NCBI GenBank assembly: GCA_964482435.1
Contig: CAYZXL010000101.1
Location: forward strand, 1-11,658
DNA length: 11,658 bases
DNA from: CAYZXL01 sp964482435
GTDB lineage: Bacteria > Auribacterota > JABMQX01
Direction: 5' to 3'
The notes below the pieces were generated by a model. That model made no database searches. It saw only the letters and a list, made by a program, of their open reading frames with translations, and was not told where the DNA came from. The first letter of the stretch is position 1, and each line of letters begins with the position of its first letter. The translations under genes were made by a program, and so were the position numbers. Shown one piece after another: positions 1-6,525 of the stretch.

Positions 1-115
1 CGAGACTGCACACAACCTTCTGACGGGGTCCCTTCGGGGTTCGCACAGACTCCACCAGAGCGTGACTGGTGTAGGTCTTGCCTTTCTCTTTTTTGATGTT
101 CTTTCGGATGTACAT
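1..115 (-). CDS. IS1634-family transposase, N-terminal 38 residues
   Basis: Reading leftward from the ATG at 115-113, the protein begins MYIRKNIKKEKGKTY and continues through ALVESVRTPKGPRQKVV to the window edge. This matches the conserved start of IS1634-type (IS4-like) DDE transposases: a basic 'M-x-I-R' opening, the K-G-K-T-Y strand, then L-V-E-S-x-R-x-x-x-G-P-R-Q-x-V. The role is cut-and-paste transposition of its own element; the catalytic DDE residues lie outside the window. No Shine-Dalgarno sequence is visible, and the candidate promoter would start transcription almost at the ATG, so translation may be leaderless. The assignment rests only on this N-terminal pattern, but the pattern is distinctive. 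Confidence 0.75.
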   Translation of the reverse strand, partial: MYIRKNIKKEKGKTYTSHALVESVRTPKGPRQKVVCSL

Positions 116-122
116 GAATACT

Positions 123-150
123 ACAATAAACACAAGTCCTGTAATGTCAA
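123..150 (-). promoter_or_regulatory. Candidate sigma-70 promoter for the transposase
   Basis: On the minus strand a perfect TTGACA (150-145) is followed after 16 bp by TATTGT (128-123), which matches 4 of 6 consensus -10 bases. The predicted transcription start falls within a few bases of the transposase ATG at 115. The -10 box is weak, so confidence is modest. Confidence 0.4.
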
Positions 151-311
151 GAAAAATCTTCCCATCTTTCGCCACTACAAATGTGAAAAACACGAAATCG
201 CGCAGAGAGTAGCCCGAAAACCAGCACAAAAACACCCCAAATATCCCTTCTTCATCCCTGAATCACCCTCAAAAAAACCTCGAAATCCCAATCAGGTGCG
301 GAAGTTGGGCT

Positions 312-536
312 AACTGGGACACCGCAACCCAGGTCTCCGGCGAGCCAAAGCCGCGGACTGCCGGTTCATCCGAGACGTTCACCGTCCCGGGCCTGTCTCC
401 GGGGAGCACCTATTATTTCGCTATCAAGACCAGGGATGAGGTTCTGAACGAGAGCGCCCTGAGCAACGTTGTTTCTGCAACGGCTTCCAGCGCCGCTCTG
501 CCAGGGCCACCCGGAAAACCGGTTCACGTGGACTGA
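312..536 (+). pseudogene. C-terminal fragment of a fibronectin type III protein, cut by the IS
   Basis: The frame beginning AAC TGG GAC at 312 encodes NWDTATQVSGEP, then FTVPGLSPGSTYYFAIKTRDE, then ALSNVVSATA and ends at TGA 534-536. This is the second half of an FN3 domain: the 'L-x-P-G-x-x-Y-Y-F-A-I-K-x-x-D-E' strand pair and the closing 'S-N-V-V-S-A-T' strand are typical of secreted bacterial FN3 proteins. The first FN3 strands and any start codon are missing, and in-frame sequence to the left (213-311) is low-complexity IS flank rather than FN3. The natural reading is that the IS1634-like element split a larger FN3-containing secreted protein whose front half lies beyond the left edge. 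About 74 residues remain. The short Pro/Gly-rich tail after the domain is not recognised. Confidence 0.7.
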
Positions 537-738
537 TGACCGCAGGTGACACAAATGTTCTTATGGAGGCAGCGAAAGGAAAGGGCGGCTGCGAAAGAAA
601 GGAGAAGAAGTCTCCCGGACGAGCACTCTTGACTGAGAACGGCTGCTCATCGCCACAGAGAATTTTGACAGAGTCTGGCTTTGGGGCCGGACAGGTGATG
701 AACCTTGTGGGCGGGATGACGGACGACCGGAGGTTAAA

Positions 739-1746
739 ATGTTGTCGAGGATAGCAGTGAGTATCGGCGCGCCATTGAGGCTGTTTCTCGCGTTTCTGTC
801 GGTCATGGGCTTTTTTTTGCTCATCGCTTGCCGCGCCGTAGGGCTTGACTACGACGATGACGTCCAGATCACTTTTGTCTGGACACCCTCACAGGGCAAT
901 TTTGACCATTACAACATTTATGTCTCCGTGGATGGTGCAGAATACCGACTCGGTGGAACATCGTCGTCTGAAAGATAGGCAGTGATTGGCGAGAACGGGC
1001 ATGCCTACAGAGTCAGAGTAACCGCTGTCACGTCCGACGGCGTTGAGGGACCACCCTCTCCTGAGTCAGACCCGGTCGTCTGCGACACCCAGGTGCCGGG
1101 GGCTCCCGTCATCGCACTGGCATTCGGTGTTCTGGATGAGCACACCGTTGTGCTGACCCTCCTGAGCGGCCCAACCGACGTGAACTTCTCCAACTACCAG
1201 GTGCTCGGCGGCGTGGAAACAACCTGGACTGACACCGAAGACGTCGTCAGTTTCACATTTACCGTTGACCCCGATTCGCAAAACGTCCTTCAAATCCGGG
1301 AAAAGGACCTCGCGGGGAACCTTGGACCCGCTGCCTCCCTCACCGTGGAGAATCTGAGCGGGGACAACGACACCGATGGAATCCCCAACTACTGGGAATA
1401 CAAGTACAGAACAATCCTGAATCCGGACGATCCTACCGATTCCAGCCTGGACACCGACGGCGATCTAATGTCTAACTTGCAGGAGTTCGTAGCCGGGACC
1501 GACCCAACTGATGCGTCTTGTGTCCTGGCAATCTCTGGCATCCGAAAAAACCCGAGCGGGCCCGGCATGATGCTGTCCTGGAAGTCCGTCGCGGAGAAAC
1601 AATACCAGGTTCTGTACAGTGACTCTCTCCAGGGGGACTGGCGTTACCTCGGCAGCAGGGTCGGGACAGGAGGCATCCTGACCGTCGCAGACACCACCCC
1701 CGGTTCGCAGATTCGTCAGCGGTTCTACTCTGTTCAGGTGCGGTGA
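739..1746 (+). pseudogene. Secreted FN3 / TSP3-repeat protein interrupted by an in-frame TAG
   Basis: The ATG at 739 has GGAGG at 729-733, 5 bp upstream. It opens a 335-residue reading frame, ending TGA 1744-1746, broken only by TAG at 976-978 (codon 80). Residues 1-32 are an export signal with hydrophobic core LFLAFLSVMGFFLLIAC; L-I-A-C could be a lipobox. Residues ~36-115 form an FN3 domain with the stop in its middle, between GGTSSSER and AVIGENGHAYRVRV. Residues ~118-205 are a second beta-sandwich. Residues ~209-260 carry Asp-rich TSP3/EF-like calcium-binding loops (DNDTDGIPNYWEY, DTDGDLMSNLQEF). Residues ~262-335 form a C-terminal beta module (LSW, YSDSL, RFYSVQVR) shared with the gene fragment ending at 6525. 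It probably acts at the cell surface or outside the cell; the ligand is unknown. One substitution in a codon such as CAG would create the TAG, so recent inactivation and sequencing error are both possible. Confidence 0.75.
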
Positions 1747-2036
1747 AGTCCCGTCGCTTCCGGTCATCGCAACGCCAAAGCGAAGCACCCCTCGGAGCCG
1801 ATTCCCCCTCGCCCAGAAGTGCGCTCCGTGCCGGGAAAAGAGGAGCTTCCGCTGCCCACCGTTCGCCATTCATCCAACCCGAGCCGAAAACCCAGTGAGT
1901 CTTACGCATCTCTCACAGTTCAAGGGGCATCGGGAAATTGAGTCGTTCGGAATGAATGAGTTAGGAAGAGGGGCGGCAGACCACCTCGCCTGGGGGGCGG
2001 AAGGAATGAGCCACAGTCTCTCATGAGCTTCGCACA

Positions 2037-2084
2037 CCCGGAGACGATGAAAATCTTGGCCGCGTGGCGGTGATTCTCACCCGA
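2037..2084 (+). repeat. Partial direct repeat of 2231-2280
   Basis: CCCGGAGAC-ATGA-AA---TGGCCGCGT at 2037-2065 recurs at 2231-2259 with 24 of 29 positions identical, and weaker similarity continues through the following 'ttctcaccc' / 'tttcacccc'. The second copy is the tail of the larger element at 2102-2254, so this looks like the remnant of another copy of that element inserted just upstream. Confidence 0.6.
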
Positions 2085-2101
2085 TTCGCCCGCTTTGCGT
2101 C

Positions 2102-2254
2102 CTTGGCGTCTTGGCGAGAGAAAAAACGTGGGCGAGAGCGTCATTACATCTGAGCCTCTCGCAAAGACGCAGAGAAGGATACAACTTCCGGGCGGCTACC
2201 CAAAGGCCAGCGTACCGTGAACGCCGTTCGCCCGGAGACCATGAGAACACTGGC
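2102..2254 (+). repeat. Hairpin-bearing intergenic repeat, copy A
   Basis: The left arm CTTGGCGTCTTGGCGAGAG (2102-2120) and the right arm CTCTCGCAAAGACGCAGAG (2156-2174) are imperfect reverse complements (16 of 19), separated by 35 bases. About 65 bases further on comes ATGAGAACACTGGCC (2241 onward). The same order, spacing and much of the sequence recur in the same orientation at 4178-4334. It is non-coding and resembles small dispersed intergenic elements of the 'cgcaaagacgc' type seen in many environmental bacterial genomes. Confidence 0.7.
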
Positions 2255-2394
2255 CGCGTAGGGCTCATTTTCACCCCGGATGAACGCTGATGCACGGGGC
2301 GGCGCTCTCAGCCTTCATGTCACATCGGACAGGGTAGGTTTCTTTTGGTTTCTCCCCCCAAGACCGAACGGCTACGGTGTTCCAATTCTTTTTG

Positions 2395-2423
2395 TTGACA
2401 CGTGGCACCGTTCATGCTATACA
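2395..2423 (+). promoter_or_regulatory. Strong sigma-70 promoter of rpoN
   Basis: Perfect TTGACA (2395-2400), a 17-bp spacer and TATACA (2418-2423), with TGC directly before the -10 box giving an extended -10. Transcription should start near 2430, about 70 bases before the rpoN start codon. The spacing and match make this one of the two best promoters in the window. Confidence 0.75.
2403..2418 (+). promoter_or_regulatory. Candidate sigma-54 (-24/-12) element overlapping the rpoN promoter
   Basis: TGGCAC (2403-2408) followed by CGTTC and ATGCT fits the sigma-54 consensus TGGCAC-N5-TTGCW. The invariant GG (2404-2405) and GC (2416-2417) are exactly 12 bases apart. The -12 box has A for the first T. 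The element sits inside the spacer and start of the -10 box of the sigma-70 promoter, so sigma-54 holoenzyme bound here would compete with the housekeeping promoter. This would suit autoregulation; it is inferred from sequence only. Confidence 0.45.
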
Positions 2424-2498
2424 CAGGCAAAATCGTGAAGGACAATACTAATCCGACGCACCGGGGGGTCGTGGGTCTTGACTGCTTGGGGACAAGGA

Positions 2499-3962
2499 AT
2501 GGAACTAAGGACCGAGCAGCTTCTATCTCTAGTCCAGAAGCCCATCATAACAATTATGATGTCGCCGCAGATGCAGCAGGCGATTCGTCTGCTGCAACTG
2601 CCGATCCTTGAGCTGAGCCAAAAAATCGAGGAGGAGCTCGCCCAGAACCCGGTGCTGGAAGAAGCTCCAGCAGAAGAAGCAGAGGAACCTGTATCCCCCA
2701 CCCAGGAACTCTCGCCCGATGGTCCCGCCGAATCCCCTCCCGAGCAGGAGGTCGGGTTCCAGGAGGAATTCGACGTCCTCGCCAAGCTTGATGACGAATG
2801 GCGGGACTTCTTCCGCCAAACTGCTCCTTACAACAAGAAAACCGAGGAAGACGAAGAGAAGAGGGCTTTCTTAGAGAGTTCGATCACTCGCTCGAAGACT
2901 CTCGAGGAAAGCCTTGCCGAGCAGATGATTTTGTCCGCGGCTGACGAGGGCGAGAAGAAGCTGGGGTTGTTCATTATTGGACACCTCGATGACAATGGTT
3001 TCCTCTCGACCGACATGGAAGACCTCAGCCGCCTTTGCGGAAGAAGCCCCGAGGACATCGAAGGAGTCCTGAAAATCATTCAGACTTTCGAGCCAAACGG
3101 TGTCGGGGCGAGAAACCTCCAGGAATCGCTGCTCATTCAGTTGAGGAATCTCGGAAGGACCGAGACGTTGGCTTACCGAATCGTTGAGAAGCACTTCGGC
3201 GAGCTGGGGAAGAAGAAGTTCCCCGCCATTGCCCGAAGCCTTGGCGTCAGCGTCGAGGACATCCAGGACGCGGTCGAGGAAATTAGCAAGCTCGTTCGTC
3301 GGCCCGGGCGACTCGTCGGGCCGGAGAACACCCAGTACGTCGTCCCCGACATAACTCTGCGGCCGGACAACGGCGATTTCGAGATTGTCGTGAACGACGA
3401 CCGGATTCCGCACCTGCGAATAAGCGACTTCTACCGCAAAATGATGTCGGACGACAATCTGACCCGGGAGGTTCGGGAATACATCAAGGACAAAGTTCAC
3501 GCCGGCAAGTGGCTGATCAAGAATATCCATCAGCGTCAGCAGACCCTGTACAACATTGCACAGGAAATAGTGAAAGTGCAGAAGAGGTTCATTACCTCCT
3601 CTGGTGGCGGCGGCTTGAGGCCTCTGACAATGCATCAAATCGCTCAAGAGGTTGGGCTCCACGAGTCAACCATCAGCAGGGCTATCGCCAATAAGTACAT
3701 CGAGACACCGAGGGGCCTTTTCCCATTGAAATACTTCTTCACAACCGCGATAGAGACCACCGACGGCGGAGAAGTCTCGTCGCGGCAGGTCAAGAACACC
3801 CTCAAGGAACTCGTTGACCAGGAGGACTCAATGAAGCCCCTCAGCGATGAGACACTTGTCAAGCTGATCAACGACCGCGGAATGAAAATCGCCCGGCGCA
3901 CCGTCGCCAAGTACCGGAAAGAACTTGGCATCCTCCCCTCCCACCTCCGAAAGAAATTCTGA
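2499..3962 (+). CDS. rpoN: RNA polymerase sigma-54 factor RpoN
   Basis: This 487-residue protein has the full sigma-54 layout and usual length. Region I (1-55) is Gln/Leu-rich with MMSPQMQQAIRLLQLPILEL, the part that blocks open-complex formation until an AAA+ activator acts. Region II (~56-125) is acidic and variable. The core-binding domain (~130-300) includes LGLFIIGHLDDNGFL and FEPNGVGARNLQESLLIQL. The helix-turn-helix (~378-398, IAQEVGLHESTISRAIANKY) reads the -12 element, and the C-terminal RpoN box ARRTVAKYRK (465-474) reads -24. RpoN directs core polymerase to -24/-12 promoters. The ATG at 2499 was chosen because MELRTEQLL begins family-like region I; its AAGG is very close, and an in-frame TTG at 2478 behind a G-rich stretch is the alternative. 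The gene is monocistronic here; the hpf and ptsN genes that often follow rpoN are absent. Confidence 0.97.
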   Translation: MELRTEQLLSLVQKPIITIMMSPQMQQAIRLLQLPILELSQKIEEELAQNPVLEEAPAEEAEEPVSPTQELSPDGPAESPPEQEVGFQEEFDVLAKLDDEWRDFFRQTAPYNKKTEEDEEKRAFLESSITRSKTLEESLAEQMILSAADEGEKKLGLFIIGHLDDNGFLSTDMEDLSRLCGRSPEDIEGVLKIIQTFEPNGVGARNLQESLLIQLRNLGRTETLAYRIVEKHFGELGKKKFPAIARSLGVSVEDIQDAVEEISKLVRRPGRLVGPENTQYVVPDITLRPDNGDFEIVVNDDRIPHLRISDFYRKMMSDDNLTREVREYIKDKVHAGKWLIKNIHQRQQTLYNIAQEIVKVQKRFITSSGGGGLRPLTMHQIAQEVGLHESTISRAIANKYIETPRGLFPLKYFFTTAIETTDGGEVSSRQVKNTLKELVDQEDSMKPLSDETLVKLINDRGMKIARRTVAKYRKELGILPSHLRKKF

Positions 3963-4591
3963 TTTTCGCTTCGCCACACCTGCCTGTGTTGCGGCCTCCC
4001 TGAAGAACGCCAACTGAAGACGCGCTCTCACAAATACCACTGCGTGCGAAGAACCCAGCAGTTGTTTTTGGCACCGTCAACTCCGCCTCGCCGCAAAGGC
4101 GCGCTGAAGTGGGTTCACGAAGTGCCGCCAGCGGCGCCAAAGGCACGGCTGAGAACCAGAGAGAAGGCACCTCGCCTCCTGGCGTCCTGGCGAGAGAAAA
4201 AACTGCGGCAGAGCGTTGTCACGTCCGAGTCTCTCGCAAAGACGCAAAGAAGGGTCGGACCTCCAGGACGTTTGGCCACAGGCGAAGCCCGTCAGGAACT
4301 TCGTTCACTCGCACACTATGAGAACAGTGCCCTCTGGCGCTTATTTCCAGGGCGGAGAGCGCCGAGAGCGGAGAGGGCAAGGGAGACGCGCCTGGGCGAT
4401 CTCGGCGTTGTGTGCGGTTGCATATTTCGGCCGCGGGTTACTGTGATCGTGCAACTCCGCAGGAAGTGTGCGGGCCGTGAGTCAGGGATTCCTTCAGGCG
4501 AAGAGTGGGAGTGGTCGGCGCTGCGGGTGGAACTTCCAAGCAGGGGGGAGTGTTGGCATCTTGAACGACTGATGAATAACCCATCCAAAGA
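3963..4591. other. ~630-bp gap after rpoN, no gene seen
   Basis: A frame is open across most of this stretch into the next gene, but its translation is Arg-rich and low in family character, and the downstream gene has a clear start of its own at 4605. The stretch carries the repeat copy at 4178-4334 and, just after it, an 8-bp inverted repeat CGCCGAGA (4360-4367) / TCTCGGCG (4400-4407). No convincing terminator follows rpoN and no strong promoter is seen before 4605. Confidence 0.6.
4178..4334 (+). repeat. Hairpin-bearing intergenic repeat, copy B
   Basis: Left arm CCTGGCGTCCTGGCGAGAG (4178-4196) and right arm CTCTCGCAAAGACGCAAAG (4231-4249) frame a 34-base loop that opens with AAAAAAC, as in copy A. 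The distal block ATGAGAACAGTGCCC (4318 onward) lies at the same distance as in copy A. Both copies lie in the same direction and flank rpoN about 2.1 kb apart. The divergence between copies suggests an old insertion. Confidence 0.7.
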
Positions 4592-4598
4592 GGAGGGG
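4592..4598 (+). promoter_or_regulatory. Ribosome binding site that fixes the start at 4605
   Basis: GGAGGGG lies 6 bp before the ATG at 4605, and the protein from that ATG begins directly with a signal peptide. This rejects the much longer upstream extension of the same frame and the in-frame ATG at 4572, which lies before the site. Confidence 0.75.
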
Positions 4599-4604
4599 TC
4601 AGAT

Positions 4605-6131
4605 ATGAACAAACTAACCGCTTGCATGGTCATTTTGGCAGCCTCGCTGCCATTTGTTCTGTGGGGCGACGTCACAGACCTTCGGATTACTGAAGTGAAT
4701 CTGCAGACCGGTCAGGTAGAAGTCACCAACATCGGGACGAACCCCTGGACTACATCGACAAACCTTCCTTTCTACCATCGGCTGGACTGCACGTCGAGCA
4801 TTCCGAGCAGCACGGATTTCGCGCCCGCGGAGTCAAAGGTCTTCACGGTCAATGGGTTGAGTTCGACCGATAGCGACCTGTGGCTGTACAGAGACGCGGA
4901 TGTCGAAAATCCAGCATCCATCATCGCCGGTCTGAAATATGGGCCGGAGGGAAATGTCGGGCATACGTCCGTAGCAGAAGCCGCAGGGATCTGGCCGAGC
5001 ACATCGGCTTTCGTCACTGCGCCCCTGGCGGGTGAATCTTTGCAACTAATCGCCTACGACTCGACGAAGCCGGAGAGTTGGGCGAGCAGGGCCCCATCCC
5101 TGGGCTCCTTTTTCGGCCGCGGGACTGAAATCGCCGATCCCCTTGCCCCTGTCCCGAAGAGCAAGATAGTGATCGAGCTACAGACAGTCGCCGAAGGTCT
5201 TGTCTCGCCGTTAGGGATGGCGGCTCCGGATGACGGGACAGGCCGGCTGTTTGTCTATGACCAGGCGGGGACGGTCCTTATCCTTCAGGGGGGCGGCGTG
5301 CTTCCGAACCCGTTTCTCGACGTGACAAACCGTCTCGTTGCCCTGCGACCAAACTACGATGAGAGAGGACTCCTCGGCCTTGCCCTGCATCCCAATTTTG
5401 CGGTCAATGGGAAGGTTTACACCTACACCTCTGAGCCGGTCGCGGGTCCGGCCGATTTCACGACGCCGGGTGGCGTTCGTGACCATCAATCGGTGGTCGC
5501 AGAGTGGACCGTGGACCCGGCGGATCCCGATGTCGTTGACCTTTCGAGCCGACGGGAGCTTCTGCGGATTGACGAGCCCCAATCGAACCATAACGGCGGC
5601 GACATGCACTTCGGACCGGACGGAATGCTGTACATTGCCCTCGGGGACGGCGGAGCCGCCGACGACCAGGGGGCAGGCCATTCGTCAGAAGGAAATGCTC
5701 AGGACTTAAACAACGTCTTGGGGAAAATTCTCCGAATAGATGTGGACGGAACGAATTCCGCGAACGGAAAGTATGGCGTCCCGGCGGATAACCCCTTCGT
5801 AGGCAAGCCAGGGGTGGACGAGATTTTCGCGTACGGCTTTCGGAATCCCTACCGGTTCAGCTTCGACAGGGTCACGGGCAAACTCTATGTGGGGGACGTC
5901 GGCCAGAACGACGTGGAAGAAATTGATATTGTCTCCAGCGGAGGAAACTACGGTTGGCGGCTGAAGGAAGGGAGTTTCTTCTTTGACCCGAACGCGGACG
6001 CGGCCGGATTCACGACAACGCTGCCGGTCGCTCCCGTGCCGCGGGATGTGATAGAGCCGATCGCAGAGTGCGACCACGGTCGGGAGCGTCGGTTCCTACA
6101 CGTGGGGTTCGACGGCGCAGTTGGTGGCTGA
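4605..6131 (+). CDS. Secreted lamin-tail-like / glucose-sorbosone dehydrogenase-type protein, C-terminally truncated
   Basis: The 508-residue product starts with a signal peptide (1-21, MNKLTACMVILAASLPFVLWG). Residues ~23-170 resemble a lamin-tail/beta-sandwich domain (VTDLRITEVNLQTGQVEVTN, then WASRAPSLGSFFGRG). From ~191 it is a PQQ-dependent sugar-dehydrogenase-type beta-propeller (GSDH family): GLVSPLGMAAPDDGTGRLFV, ERGLLGLALHPNF, NHNGGDMHFGPDGMLYIALGDGG with the family's conserved His at 329, GKILRIDVDG, GFRNPYRFSFD and GNYGWRLKEG. Such proteins oxidise sugars or aldehydes in the periplasm using PQQ; substrate and cofactor use are not provable here. Family-like sequence stops at DVIEPIAECDH (481-491), about one propeller blade early. 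The last 17 residues are an out-of-frame reading of another gene's DNRLRE domain. The truncated protein probably cannot close its propeller. The start rests on GGAGGGG at 4592-4598. Confidence 0.8.
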   Translation: MNKLTACMVILAASLPFVLWGDVTDLRITEVNLQTGQVEVTNIGTNPWTTSTNLPFYHRLDCTSSIPSSTDFAPAESKVFTVNGLSSTDSDLWLYRDADVENPASIIAGLKYGPEGNVGHTSVAEAAGIWPSTSAFVTAPLAGESLQLIAYDSTKPESWASRAPSLGSFFGRGTEIADPLAPVPKSKIVIELQTVAEGLVSPLGMAAPDDGTGRLFVYDQAGTVLILQGGGVLPNPFLDVTNRLVALRPNYDERGLLGLALHPNFAVNGKVYTYTSEPVAGPADFTTPGGVRDHQSVVAEWTVDPADPDVVDLSSRRELLRIDEPQSNHNGGDMHFGPDGMLYIALGDGGAADDQGAGHSSEGNAQDLNNVLGKILRIDVDGTNSANGKYGVPADNPFVGKPGVDEIFAYGFRNPYRFSFDRVTGKLYVGDVGQNDVEEIDIVSSGGNYGWRLKEGSFFFDPNADAAGFTTTLPVAPVPRDVIEPIAECDHGRERRFLHVGFDGAVGG

Positions 6132-6525
6132 CGTCCAGGGATGGCTCGACAGCCCCTCGCGCAACTTCGGATGGCTCCTCCTCGGCAACGAATCGGCGTT
6201 TCCTACGACGAAAAGATTCGACTCCCGGGAGAATCCGACGGCGTCCGTGCGCCCAAAGCTCACCGTTGACTATACGGCGGGACCAGTGACAATCTCGGTT
6301 CTCGACATCCACCCGAGCGGCCCGGACAGCATCTCCCTGAGCTGGAGCAACCCGGGCCCACAGTTTCTCTACACGGTGGAGTTTGCGGATATGCTCGCAG
6401 GCGAAAACTGGTCTCCCACTCCGCCGGTTGAACAGTGGCCCACAAACGCGACGACCTGGAGCGACATTCTGGCCTCGGCACAGCGGGCGCGCTTCTATCG
6501 GATTCGGGGCAAACAAGTGCCGTGA
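6067..6525 (+). pseudogene. C-terminal fragment of a DNRLRE-domain secreted protein
   Basis: In a frame one base offset from the preceding gene, 6067 onward encodes SATTVGSVGSYTWGSTAQ, LVADVQGWLDSP, NFGWLLLGNE, KRFDSRENPTASVRP and LTVDY. These are the final strands of a DNRLRE-type beta-sandwich, found in secreted and surface proteins. Then comes an ~80-residue module (ISLSWSNPGPQFLYTVEFAD to RARFYRIRGK) matching the C-terminal module of the protein ending at 1746. It ends at TGA 6523-6525. No start codon, ribosome site or signal peptide belongs to it; the domain's front half is missing. The sequence shared with the preceding frame at 6066-6079 marks the junction of two unrelated genes. It is probably untranslated as it stands. 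Confidence 0.7.

Larger units (their letters stand above)
1..311 (-). mobile_element. Upstream end of an IS1634-like insertion sequence (partial)
   Basis: The stretch holds the first codons of an IS1634-type transposase reading off the left edge, a promoter for it, and an AT-rich leader that ends abruptly near 290-311, where GC-rich FN3 coding sequence begins. The boundary sequence GTGCGGAAGTTGGGC (297-311 region) is where a terminal inverted repeat would be expected. The other end is outside the window, so neither the repeat nor a target duplication can be confirmed. The exact boundary is inferred from where the FN3 reading frame resumes. Confidence 0.6.
1747..2394. other. 648-bp gene-free stretch with repeats
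   Basis: No reading frame here shows protein-family character, a good ribosome binding site or a neighbour-like codon pattern. The first ~280 bases show nothing recognisable. From 2037 it contains two related direct repeats, and at 2102-2254 a hairpin-bearing element also found at 4178-4334. The last part runs into the rpoN promoter. Confidence 0.6.

Noticed and set aside
62..313. 83-codon plus-strand frame at the left end
   Set aside because: It is antisense to the clear transposase N-terminus and runs through its AT-rich leader; the composition is that of non-coding DNA.
665..670. TTGACA upstream of the FN3/TSP3 gene as a promoter
   Set aside because: No acceptable -10 box lies 15-19 bp downstream.
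976..978. TAG read as an amino acid (amber recoding)
   Set aside because: Only one such codon is seen and no UAG-decoding tRNA or pyrrolysine gene is in the window. Mutation or error is simpler.
2871..3662. 263-codon minus-strand frame inside rpoN
   Set aside because: Entirely antisense to the conserved core of RpoN, with no recognisable motifs.
4069..4083. Second sigma-54 site after rpoN (TGGCACC)
   Set aside because: The -24-like box is present, but the bases 12 positions after GG are not GC, so the essential -12 element is missing.
4044..4604. 187-codon N-terminal extension of the GSDH-type protein
   Set aside because: The translation is Arg-rich and runs through repeat copy B, while a good ribosome site and signal peptide mark the start at 4605.
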